Assembly: GCA_010672825.2 (NCBI GenBank)
Contig: JAAHFU020000002.1
Location: 756,001-820,000, forward strand
DNA: 64,000 bases
Direction: 5' to 3'
Source of the DNA: Leptolyngbya sp. SIO1E4
GTDB lineage: Bacteria > Cyanobacteriota > Cyanobacteriia > Phormidesmidales > Phormidesmidaceae
A model generated the notes under the pieces. That model saw only the letters and a list, made by a program, of their open reading frames with translations. It did not search any database and was not told the origin of the DNA. This document shows, in pieces, positions 40,111 through 47,978 of the stretch. Each line of letters opens with the position of its first letter. Within the stretch, counting starts at the first letter, position 1. Made by a program: the position numbers and the translations under genes.

Positions 40111-40574
40111 CCATCCTGCACAGACATTTCCTCAGAAGGGGTCGCCACATAGCAGTCTGGCGGCAATTTAGTCTGGAGTCTGAGGCAATTTTGCTGTCCC
40201 TGAATTTTGACCTGGTAGTCAACTTTATCCATCAGGCGATTTAAAATTAGCCAGCCATAGCCGCCTTCCTGCTGGGCTTTCGGGGAGGGTGGCAAATAGT
40301 TATTCAAATCAAACCCGTTGCCCTGATCCCAAACTTCTAGGCAGAGGAGATCCGATCGCAACTCTAGCCGGAACACGACTGGAATATCGGGCCGATCATG
40401 ATGGGCATGGCGCACCACATTCGAATAAGCCTCTGTCAGTACCAATCGCAGCCGGTTTTCCAATTTGGGCCAGTCGGACCAAGCGCCCAATTCTAGACGG
40501 AGCGACTCCAACATCCACGTTTCAATAATGGAGAGAAACTTCAAGTTACTGGGAATGCGTAGTTCTGTCTGCAT
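40107..40574 (-). CDS. Anti-sigma-factor kinase, RsbW-like
   Basis: A 155-residue GHKL-type ATPase. The N-box is LVLTEAYSNVVRHAHH and the G1 box is WDQGNGFDL; a later GGYGWLIL matches the G2 region. RsbW-like proteins either hold a sigma factor or phosphorylate an anti-sigma antagonist. It begins 2 bases after the RsbU-like gene ends, so the two form an operon and probably a partner-switching module. No STAS antagonist or sigma gene is in the window. Its 3' end overlaps the dipeptidase gene by 4 bases. Confidence 0.9.
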   Translation of the reverse strand: MQTELRIPSNLKFLSIIETWMLESLRLELGAWSDWPKLENRLRLVLTEAYSNVVRHAHHDRPDIPVVFRLELRSDLLCLEVWDQGNGFDLNNYLPPSPKAQQEGGYGWLILNRLMDKVDYQVKIQGQQNCLRLQTKLPPDCYVATPSEEMSVQDG

Positions 40575-40576
40575 GA

Positions 40577-42253
40577 CTACATCACCTCCAGTGCAAGAAC
40601 AGTTTGGTCATCCTCCAGCTGCGTCCGCTTGCCTTGAATGGTCTGTAGCAGCACATCGAGATCTAGGGGGGGCGGCTGTTGCTGAATCAATCGCCAAAGC
40701 CCAGCCTGACGCAGCATGCCAGCCTCTCCTGACTGAGTATCCGCCTGGACAGTGGCCTCCGTTAAACCGTCGCTCGCCAGCAGCAGCGTATCCCCGGCCT
40801 GTAAAGTCAACATGCCTGCTGCTGCCTTCCAGTCCGCCAAAATCCCTAGCGGAACACCCCGAGTCTTCAGGTAGGTTGGCTCAGCCTGTGCCGCAGTCCC
40901 CATTGCAGCAGACCAGACCAGGGGGTAAATGTGTCCCGCATTGGCATAAAGCAGTTGGTGTGTGGCGGGGGTGTAGCGCACCAGCACCATCGTAATAAAG
41001 CAGTTATTGCTCACCAAGTCATCTAACAGACCTTGGTTCAAGCTCTGCATTACCTTTTCTGGGGAAGGGGGGGTTTCCTGAGAAAGTTCTCGCCGCAGAA
41101 CAGAGATGGCGCTGGCCATGAATAAAGCCGCTGGCACCCCCTTGCCAGACACATCGCCCACCGCTAGCCAAATATCCCCGTGAGGATGGGCAAAGACTTC
41201 AAAGAAATCTCCGCCAACTTCACGGGCGGGTAAACATCGCGCCTGGATGCGAACGTTCTCTACCTCTGGCAGGGTTTGCCGCAGCAAGTTGGTTTGAATT
41301 TGACGGGCCACTTCTAGCTCTGCCCGCATCTGCAAGGTTTGCTCTTGAATGCGCTGGTACAGCTTGGCTTGGGAAATTGCCAGGGCAATTTGTTCAGCGA
41401 CCCCCTCTATGAGAGATAGCGTTTCCTCTGACCAGTCCTCTTCACCATTGGTTCGATAGAGGGTCACAACCGCCAGCACCGTCTGTTGATAAACCAGCGG
41501 GAGCGTTAGCGCACTCAGCGGTGAGGGCTGGTCGGTGAGGATATCTTGCTTGCGATCGCCAGTTTCTAGCACCCATTGCCCCATGGACAAACTGTGCTGC
41601 ACTAGGGAGTCGGTATCCGCCCCTAGCCCCCGGCCTGAGGAATAGGTAAAGGCTTTATCCAGCTCAACGGTAGAGGAGATTTTATCGGTAGACTCCACCG
41701 CATTCAGGATCACACTATCTGCTTCAAAGGTTTTCCCCAACGTTGTCGCGATCGTCTGGAGCATGTTGTTATAGTCCAGGGATTCACGAATCGCGCTCAT
41801 GACTCGATGGAAAAACGATTCTCGTTTGAGCGCCTGAGTGAGGGTGTGTGTCCTATGTTTGACAACGCGATAGGTTTCGGCGGCCTGCATGACAACAGAC
41901 CTGAGCTGATCAGGGTTCCAGGGTTTGGTGATGTACTTAAACACCTTCCCAGAGTTGATGGCTTCTACCAGATCCTCCACATCTGTATAGCCTGTGAGCA
42001 CAATGCGGATCGTGTCTGGAAACTGATCAACGGTACGGCTGAGAAACTCCGTTCCATTCATCCGGGGCATGCGCTGGTCCGAAATGATGACCGCCATTTC
42101 CCCTTCTTGGGCGAGCAAGTCTAAAGCTTCGAAGCCGTTTTCGGCCTTAAAAACCTCAAATTCTCTTCGAAAGGTACGGTACAACAAGTCCAGGTTATCT
42201 GGCTCGTCATCAACCACCATCAGTTTAAGGGTGTCGTCATCTCCCCAGGTCAT
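40577..42253 (-). CDS. Response regulator-GAF-PP2C (RsbU/SpoIIE-type) phosphatase
   Basis: A 558-residue signalling protein. Residues about 10-125 form a receiver domain with D15/D16, phospho-acceptor D59 and K110. Residues about 165-305 are a GAF domain. Residues about 340-558 are a PP2C-type Ser phosphatase (VGGDFFEV, VGDVSGKGVPAALFM, ANAGH, LLASDGLTEA). It should dephosphorylate an anti-sigma antagonist when its receiver or GAF domain is engaged. The adjacent RsbW-like gene 2 bases downstream is the likely opposing kinase. Confidence 0.93.
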   Translation of the reverse strand: MTWGDDDTLKLMVVDDEPDNLDLLYRTFRREFEVFKAENGFEALDLLAQEGEMAVIISDQRMPRMNGTEFLSRTVDQFPDTIRIVLTGYTDVEDLVEAINSGKVFKYITKPWNPDQLRSVVMQAAETYRVVKHRTHTLTQALKRESFFHRVMSAIRESLDYNNMLQTIATTLGKTFEADSVILNAVESTDKISSTVELDKAFTYSSGRGLGADTDSLVQHSLSMGQWVLETGDRKQDILTDQPSPLSALTLPLVYQQTVLAVVTLYRTNGEEDWSEETLSLIEGVAEQIALAISQAKLYQRIQEQTLQMRAELEVARQIQTNLLRQTLPEVENVRIQARCLPAREVGGDFFEVFAHPHGDIWLAVGDVSGKGVPAALFMASAISVLRRELSQETPPSPEKVMQSLNQGLLDDLVSNNCFITMVLVRYTPATHQLLYANAGHIYPLVWSAAMGTAAQAEPTYLKTRGVPLGILADWKAAAGMLTLQAGDTLLLASDGLTEATVQADTQSGEAGMLRQAGLWRLIQQQPPPLDLDVLLQTIQGKRTQLEDDQTVLALEVM

Positions 42254-42938
42254 TGGGAAATTCCTAATATGGACATCGGTTGAAGCAAGGACTCCCCTAA
42301 ACGCCTACGGTATATACACATCTCGGCTTAATCACCAATCTTTTGAAGGATATTGCTACATCTGAAGGATATCCCTACATTTCTGTCGATCAAGCGAAAC
42401 TCAAGGAACCTAAGCCGGTTGGGGCAAACCTGCCCCTCTAAAATCAGTCATTGAAAGCCAGTCGCTTAAAGTCAACCACACGTGTACACACAGCAGCCAC
42501 TCGCAAGAGAGGCATCAACATCAAAAATTCCTGATCTACTTAGCACCCCAATCGTAACCCTAAGGTTATTTGCACAAGAAGAGCCGTCATCAAGGGCATC
42601 TCTAATCCAGACTCAGCCCTTACAAAATATACCTAATGTAAGATAACTGCTTATCTTCTTGATCAATATCTACGGTGTTCACTTACTCAGTTCTGGCACA
42701 AATTATTCAATCTGGAACCAAGCCCTCATTTTTTAGCAAAAAGGAACGCTTAATTTTGTGATCTAGCCGCAGCTTTTAGGCACAATAGGGCGTGATCATC
42801 AAGCCATTTGGCAAAAAGTCATTGATAGAAAAAAAGTCATTGATAGAAAAAGATCGATGGAACGCGATTGACACAGCGTTAACAAGCGGTAGTGAACAAG
42901 ATGACAGGGGTTGGCAGCGCTAGTAGGGTAGGCACATC
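42254..42938. other. Long intergenic region with short tandem duplications
   Basis: A stretch of 685 bases between divergent genes. It holds an imperfect 19-bp-period duplication (42345-42380) and a perfect 18-bp tandem duplication (42813-42848). No RNA gene or credible ORF was recognised. Confidence 0.5.
42813..42848 (+). repeat. Perfect tandem duplication of 18 bp
   Basis: The unit AAAAAGTCATTGATAGAA occurs twice in a row with no mismatch, about 90 bases before the PPC-like gene. Confidence 0.95.
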
Positions 42939-43865
42939 ATGATTTTGAGGATGGGGATCACAGTTCCACTGGGAATCACAGTTCCACTACTGGGTGCTGC
43001 CCTAGGGCTGATTGGGATGGCCAGGGTGGCAGCCGCAACCCCGATTGAAGTTTTGCATGGAGACTTGCAGCGGGCAGTATGCCTCAATGACTGGGAGGGG
43101 GCGATCTCCCTGGTTAATCCAATGATTGCCGTCCCGAACTTAACCAACACCTACCGCCAGTCGTTGGTAGACTTGCGAGATCAGCTCACTGAATTTGCCA
43201 AAGTGGGTACCGTTATCCCTGACATTGACCAGTGCGAGTCAATGTTGCAGCGCTATGTCCCCGCTGGTGCCGTTGCAAACACCCCTTCAGAAGGGCCAGC
43301 AGCAGGGATCGCTTTCCTAGACTTAGAGGGAGCCTCCTCCCCCGGGAGCCAAGCCGACAGGCAGCAAGAAGCTGTGGCAGTCGCTGGCTTAGAGAGACTG
43401 GATCGATACGACGTACCAGCCCTCTCAGCGGCATTGTTTATCGATATGCAGACGGGTTCAGCCGTCTCAGCTGGTGCAGTCAGCGGAAACGCTCAAATTC
43501 ATACCTTCTTTGGGGGGCTCAGCGATCGCGTCACCCTGGATGTGGATGTAACCCGTATTTTGCCTGGGGCGATCGCCCAAAACGACGATACTCAGCTATT
43601 TCTCTTTGATGCCACCGGCACCCTGATCGCCGCCAACAATGACGATGCAGACGGGCTCCAGTCCAAGCTAGAGGACATCCTGCTGCCCCGCACCGGGCGC
43701 TATTACGTCGCTGTGACCACCTACGACAATGCCCCCATTTTGGATGAGACTGACCGCATCTTGGGCTGGACGCTGGCCGGAGGCAGCGCAGTGGAATATA
43801 CGCTCACCATTCGTGGGGTAACCCCAAGCGCGAATTTAATTTTGACCAACTATGGCCCACAGTAA
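42939..43865 (+). CDS. Secreted protein with PPC-like domain
   Basis: A 308-residue exported protein. The signal peptide ends near AAAT (about residue 33). A helical region (about 35-100) is followed by a low-complexity linker. The C-terminal beta domain (about 180-300) matches pre-peptidase C-terminal-type domains: DDTQLFLFDATGTLIAANNDD and LPRTGRYYVAVTTYDN. The signal peptide contains an internal duplication (GITVPL twice) from an 18-bp tandem repeat at 42953-42988. The role is unknown; a cell-surface function is likely. A downstream ATG (42951) could also serve as start. Confidence 0.78.
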   Translation: MILRMGITVPLGITVPLLGAALGLIGMARVAAATPIEVLHGDLQRAVCLNDWEGAISLVNPMIAVPNLTNTYRQSLVDLRDQLTEFAKVGTVIPDIDQCESMLQRYVPAGAVANTPSEGPAAGIAFLDLEGASSPGSQADRQQEAVAVAGLERLDRYDVPALSAALFIDMQTGSAVSAGAVSGNAQIHTFFGGLSDRVTLDVDVTRILPGAIAQNDDTQLFLFDATGTLIAANNDDADGLQSKLEDILLPRTGRYYVAVTTYDNAPILDETDRILGWTLAGGSAVEYTLTIRGVTPSANLILTNYGPQ

Positions 43866-43891
43866 AGCAGGCCCACAGTAGAACAGAGCAG

Positions 43892-44779
43892 CTAACAGCG
43901 CTCTGCTACACGCAGTTTGGCAGAACGAGCCCGAGGATTGGCCCGGATTTCTTCCTCGGTTGCGATCAAGGGCTTTTTCGTGATGATTTTGAGGCGATCG
44001 TCACCCCGAAAGGCACGTTTGACAATACGGTCTTCCAGGCTGTGGAAACTAATCACCACCAATCGCCCACCGGGCACTAACCAATCAGGGGCTTGGGATA
44101 GAAACGTCTCCAGCACGTCTAGCTCGGCATTGACTGCAATGCGGAGAGCCTGAAAGCTGCGGGTAGCTGGGTGAATGCGCCCGTGACGATAGCGAGCGGG
44201 GACACATCGGGCGATCGCCTGGGCCAGGTCTGTAGTGGTCTGAAACGGGCGCTGAGCCACCACAGTGCGGGCAATGCGCCGGGACAGACGCTCTTCCCCG
44301 TAGACGAAGAAAATGCGGGCCAGTTCGGCCTCCTCCCAGTGGTTAATGATCTCCGCTGCGGTCAGGTCTTGACGCTGATCCATACGCATGTCGAGGGGGG
44401 CCTCATGGCGAAAACTAAAGCCCCGCTCTGGCAAATCGAGCTGGGCTGAGCTAACGCCCAAGTCGGCCAGAATCCCATCAAAAAAAGTGCCCTCAGGCCT
44501 AAATTCAGCAAAATTACTGTGCTGAAAGGTCACGCGATCGCTATACGGCGCCAATCGGCTTTGAGCCGCGTTGAGAGCCAGCGCATCCTGGTCTACGGCG
44601 ACGAGCTTAAGGGTGGCATCCATGGCTAACAGCTCAGCACTATGACCACCGCCCCCCACGGTGGCATCCAAATATTGCCCCCCCGAGACGATCTGCAGCC
44701 CCTCTAAAACAATCTGCGGCAGAACAGGGACATGGTGAAAGGGGATTTGGGAGTCGGAGACTGTCGGGTTATCAACCAT
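43892..44779 (-). CDS. rsmH: 16S rRNA (cytosine-1402-N4)-methyltransferase
   Basis: RsmH (MraW) methylates N4 of C1402 in the decoding centre of 16S rRNA. Motif I is [16 protein letters not shown], and later segments [13 protein letters not shown] and [13 protein letters not shown] are characteristic. I chose ATG 44779 (MVDNPTV), giving 295 residues, rather than an extension of 11 codons. In many bacteria rsmH opens the dcw cluster next to ftsL and ftsI; here it is about 18 kb away from them, as is usual in cyanobacteria. Confidence 0.95.
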   Translation of the reverse strand: MVDNPTVSDSQIPFHHVPVLPQIVLEGLQIVSGGQYLDATVGGGGHSAELLAMDATLKLVAVDQDALALNAAQSRLAPYSDRVTFQHSNFAEFRPEGTFFDGILADLGVSSAQLDLPERGFSFRHEAPLDMRMDQRQDLTAAEIINHWEEAELARIFFVYGEERLSRRIARTVVAQRPFQTTTDLAQAIARCVPARYRHGRIHPATRSFQALRIAVNAELDVLETFLSQAPDWLVPGGRLVVISFHSLEDRIVKRAFRGDDRLKIITKKPLIATEEEIRANPRARSAKLRVAERC

Positions 44780-44982
44780 AGGAAAGGCACTGATATAGGC
44801 TGCAACAATCACAACCCAAAGCTTACGGTATAGAATTCTCTGGCTTTTCTGAGTGCAGACCTTTTATATTAATTAAGGCAGCGTGAATAGGGTATCGGGC
44901 GGCAGCGTTCGATTCCTGATTGGTTGAGGCAATTGCCCAGTCGGGCGGTTTGCATCCGTAGACATCATTCTCTGGCGTATTC

Positions 44983-46167
44983 ATGACCCGCATTGAAACT
45001 AAAACCGAACCCATGGTCATTAACATGGGGCCGCATCATCCCTCTATGCACGGGGTACTGCGTCTCATTGTGACCCTGGATGGCGAAGATGTAATTGACT
45101 GTGAACCGGTCATTGGCTATCTCCATCGCGGCATGGAGAAAATCGCTGAAAGCCGTACTAACGTTCAGTTTGTTCCCTACGTCAGTCGATGGGACTACGC
45201 TGCGGGCATGTTCAACGAGGCCATTACGGTCAATGCGCCAGAACAGTTGGCTGACATTGAGGTACCGAAGCGAGCCAGCTACATCCGCGTGATCATGCTG
45301 GAACTTAATCGCATCGCCAATCACCTCCTTTGGCTCGGGCCGTTTTTGGCCGATGTCGGGGCACAGACCCCCTTCTTCTACATCTTCCGAGAGCGGGAAA
45401 TGATTTACGACCTGTGGGAAGCAGCCACAGGATCTCGCTTAATCAACAACAACTATTTTCGCATTGGAGGGGTTGCAGCTGACTTACCCTACGCCTGGAT
45501 TGATAAGTGCCTCGACTTTTGCGATTACTTTCTGCCCAAGGTCGATGAGTATGAAAAGCTGATCACGAATAATCCCATCTTCCGCCGTCGGGTAGAAGGC
45601 ATTGGGGTTATCTCGCGGGAAGATGCGATCGCATGGGGGCTCTCTGGCCCGATGTTGCGGGGTTCTGGGGTGAAGTGGGATCTGCGCAAAGTCGACCACT
45701 ACGAGTGTTACGACGACTTTGATTGGGACGTCCACTGGGAGACAGCTGGGGATTGTCTGGCCCGCTACACGGTGCGCGTTCGTGAAATGCGGGAATCCGT
45801 TAAAATCATTCGCCAAGCCTGTGCTCAACTGCCTGGTGGCCCCTATGAAAATCTGGAAGCTAAGCGAATGGCTGAGGGGCCCAAGTCGAAATGGAACGAT
45901 TTTGAGTTCCAGTTTGCGGGTAAGAAAATCCCCCCAACCTTCAAGATTCCAGCAGGGGAACACTACGTTCGCCTAGAAAGCGGCAAAGGCGAATTGGGGG
46001 TCTTTATCGTTGGCGATGACAACGTCTTTCCCTGGCGCTTTAAGATTCGTCCGCCTGATTTCAACAACCTGCAGATCTTGCCCGAGTTACTGAAGGGCGT
46101 GAAAGTTGCCGATATTATGGCAATTCTTGGCAGCATAGACGTCATTATGGGCTCGGTGGATCGATAG
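44983..46167 (+). CDS. ndhH: NAD(P)H-quinone oxidoreductase subunit H
   Basis: A 394-residue 49-kDa-type subunit of the cyanobacterial NDH-1 complex, in the peripheral arm at the quinone site. It acts in respiration, cyclic electron flow around photosystem I and, in some isoforms, CO2 uptake. Family marks include [30 protein letters not shown] and the C-terminal end IMGSVDR. The start is ATG 44983. A strong stem-loop follows the stop codon. It is transcribed alone here. Confidence 0.97.
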   Translation: MTRIETKTEPMVINMGPHHPSMHGVLRLIVTLDGEDVIDCEPVIGYLHRGMEKIAESRTNVQFVPYVSRWDYAAGMFNEAITVNAPEQLADIEVPKRASYIRVIMLELNRIANHLLWLGPFLADVGAQTPFFYIFREREMIYDLWEAATGSRLINNNYFRIGGVAADLPYAWIDKCLDFCDYFLPKVDEYEKLITNNPIFRRRVEGIGVISREDAIAWGLSGPMLRGSGVKWDLRKVDHYECYDDFDWDVHWETAGDCLARYTVRVREMRESVKIIRQACAQLPGGPYENLEAKRMAEGPKSKWNDFEFQFAGKKIPPTFKIPAGEHYVRLESGKGELGVFIVGDDNVFPWRFKIRPPDFNNLQILPELLKGVKVADIMAILGSIDVIMGSVDR

Positions 46168-46200
46168 AGACCGGGTCGCATTCATCCCTAATATTCAGTG

Positions 46201-46238
46201 AGCGAGTCAGGGACTATTCTCTGGCTCGCTATCATTTT
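46201..46238 (+). terminator. Stem-loop terminator after ndhH
   Basis: Arms AGCGAGTCAGGGA (46201-46213) and TCTCTGGCTCGCT (46218-46230) pair over 13 positions including two G-U pairs, with loop CTAT, followed by ATCATTTT. The weak T-run makes it a moderate candidate. Confidence 0.65.
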
Positions 46239-46279
46239 GAGGCCATTGGAGATCTCATCGGAGTCCATGACTAGCGCCT

Positions 46280-46690
46280 ATGAATCCCTTCTTTAGCCTA
46301 TTCCTCAGCCTGCTACTGGTCGCGAGTTTGAGCCCGCAAGGGCTTACGGAAACCGCTATCTTGGCCAATGTTCCAGTCACTGACCCTCTTGCTAATCCCC
46401 GCAAAGATATTCCTACCCGTCTGAGCGAGTCAGAAATTCGCCAGCGCATGCAGGATCTGCCTGACGACTGGACGACCGATGGCCAGACCCTGTTTTATAC
46501 CATCACCTTTACAGATTTTGTGGCCGCGATCGCCTTTGTCAATCGACTGGTAGACCCTGCTGAAAAACTCGGCCATCACCCAGACATCACGATTACCTAT
46601 AATCGCGTCTCACTTCAGCTTACGACCCATGATGCTTCTGGATTAACCGATTTAGACTTTCAACTCGCCCAAGAAATCTCACAGCTTTGA
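46280..46690 (+). CDS. Pterin-4a-carbinolamine dehydratase with export signal
   Basis: A 136-residue protein. Residues about 45-136 are a complete PCD/DCoH domain: EKLGHHPDITITYNRVSLQL then TTHDASGLTDLDFQLA, with the catalytic His pair. The family recycles 4a-hydroxytetrahydrobiopterin, normally in the cytoplasm. Unusually, residues 1-30 read as a signal peptide (MNPFFSLFLSLLLVASLSPQG). The start could be misassigned, but the hydrophobic stretch continues in frame to the domain with no other good Met start nearby. Confidence 0.85.
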   Translation: MNPFFSLFLSLLLVASLSPQGLTETAILANVPVTDPLANPRKDIPTRLSESEIRQRMQDLPDDWTTDGQTLFYTITFTDFVAAIAFVNRLVDPAEKLGHHPDITITYNRVSLQLTTHDASGLTDLDFQLAQEISQL

Positions 46691-46846
46691 GGAGTGCTTC
46701 ACAGAAGCTTTACAGAATCTCTCAGTAATTTACACGACCTTCAAATTCACTTCAGATCACCCTCAGGAAACTTTCATGGATGCTTCAGGCCACCAAAGGT
46801 TAATGACACACGGGTACATTCCCGTCGTTTATGAGCAAAGACCTTT

Positions 46847-47716
46847 ATGTACATGCATAAGATTGGCCTCAATCGCTCCTTCATGGCAGCGTTGCTAGCA
46901 ATCGGTTCTTTAACCACCCTGGCATCTTCCGTGTCAGCAGCGACGCTCAGAGTTTCTGTGGAAAACTTAGCCCCAGAAAATGGAACTCTCCTAACACCTC
47001 TGTGGGTCGGTTTTCATGATGGAGGTTTTGATATTTACGATCGCGGCGTCTCGTTAGATTTATTCCCCGGGACCGAAAGCCTGGTTGAAGATGGCGAAAC
47101 TGAGCAAATCTCCGCTCAGTTTGATACCGTTGGCGCGGGTGAAGTGCAAGGCACCATTCTAGGCTTAGAAGGAGCAACGCCTGGCCCTATTGATTCGGGT
47201 GAAGTCGCCTCACTCTTATTTGAGGTCGATGCAAGTCTGCCCAGTAGCCAATATTTCAGCTATGCGTCCATGATAATACCGAGCAATGACGCGTTTATTG
47301 CCAATGGAGACCCCTTAGCCTTCCAAATTTTTGATGATGAAGGTAACTTTCTAGGGGCCGACTTTACCGTGAGCGGCGCTCAAGTTCTGGATGGGGGAAC
47401 AGAAGTCAACGACGAATTTCCAACCAACACTGCCTTTTTCGGGCAGACAGTGCCTGATACAGGTGTTGAGGAGAATGGGGTAGTAGACCTTCACCCTGGC
47501 TTTAACCCCGTGGGAAGTGGCGGCATTTTGGATGATCCAGCCTTTGTGAATGCTGACTTTTTAGCTGACGGTTTCCAAGTTGCCCGCATTAAGGTCGAAC
47601 TTGTAGACGATAACGCCCAAGACGTGCCTGAAGCAGGCACCGTGTTAGGAGTAATGGCGATCGGAGGAATCTTGGGGTTGAAGCGCCGTCAATGGAGTCA
47701 ATCTAAAAGCACTTAA
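46847..47716 (+). CDS. Spondin-domain protein with PEP-CTERM-like sorting signal
   Basis: A 289-residue secreted protein. A signal peptide (about 1-32, ending SVSAA) is followed by a spondin-like domain (VENLAPENGTLLTPLWVGFHDG, about 37-190), which resembles cyanobacterial spondin proteins. The C-terminus has VPEAGTVLGVMAIGGILGLKRRQ, matching PEP-CTERM architecture (motif, hydrophobic helix, basic tail) with Ala in place of the second Pro. It is probably sorted by an exosortase to the cell envelope or exopolysaccharide. A strong terminator follows. Confidence 0.83.
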   Translation: MYMHKIGLNRSFMAALLAIGSLTTLASSVSAATLRVSVENLAPENGTLLTPLWVGFHDGGFDIYDRGVSLDLFPGTESLVEDGETEQISAQFDTVGAGEVQGTILGLEGATPGPIDSGEVASLLFEVDASLPSSQYFSYASMIIPSNDAFIANGDPLAFQIFDDEGNFLGADFTVSGAQVLDGGTEVNDEFPTNTAFFGQTVPDTGVEENGVVDLHPGFNPVGSGGILDDPAFVNADFLADGFQVARIKVELVDDNAQDVPEAGTVLGVMAIGGILGLKRRQWSQSKST

Positions 47717-47732
47717 TCCCCCTCCTTAAAGA

Positions 47733-47846
47733 CATATTGCACCTGAAGTGCTGGTTAGGACAGTCGGATTTCCTGGAATCCTTATGCAGCAAGGTTTTGA
47801 TTTCTGCCTTCTGCCTTCTGTCTTCTGATTTCTGCCTTTTGCTATA
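47733..47846 (-). repeat. Dispersed repeat family 2, copy 1
   Basis: An inverted copy of the element at 61124-61238. On the minus strand it has six heptamers made of GGCAGAA, ATCAGAA and related units (47793-47841), then AACCTTGCTGCATAAGGATT, CCAGGAAATCCGACTGTCCT and AACCAGCACTTCAGGTGCAA. The non-heptamer part differs from the other copy at only about five positions. It lies between the spondin gene and its terminator. Confidence 0.9.
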
Positions 47847-47898
47847 CGGATTAATCTGACAAGATTTTTCAGCCACATCCAGCACCCTATCAATCACG

Positions 47899-47936
47899 AA
47901 AGCTTCGACTTGGCTCCCAAGCCGAAGCTTTTTTGC
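47899..47936 (+). terminator. Strong intrinsic terminator after the spondin gene
   Basis: Fifteen-position stem (47899-47913 with 47917-47931) having a single A-C mismatch, three-base loop CTC, and a T-run TTTTTT at 47929-47934. It can also serve the convergent DUF1400 gene in the other direction because the 5' flank is A-rich. Confidence 0.88.
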
Positions 47937-47978
47937 CATAACTTGAGTTCGACGGAACCGTTCTGACTGCGTTTATCC

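Noticed and set aside
43884-43905. Hairpin CAGAGC-N10-GCTCTG overlapping the rsmH stop codon
   Set aside because: Long loop, six-base stem and no T-run; too weak to call a terminator.
44900-44925. T-loop-like sequence GTTCGATTCC upstream of ndhH, suggesting a tRNA
   Set aside because: The flanking bases do not form the 5-bp T stem and no acceptor or anticodon arm can be built around it.
47703-47939. Minus-strand 78-codon reading frame sharing a peptide with a frame at 61047-61280
   Set aside because: The shared peptide arises only because both frames run through copies of repeat family 2; the rest is unrelated, so this is not a gene family.
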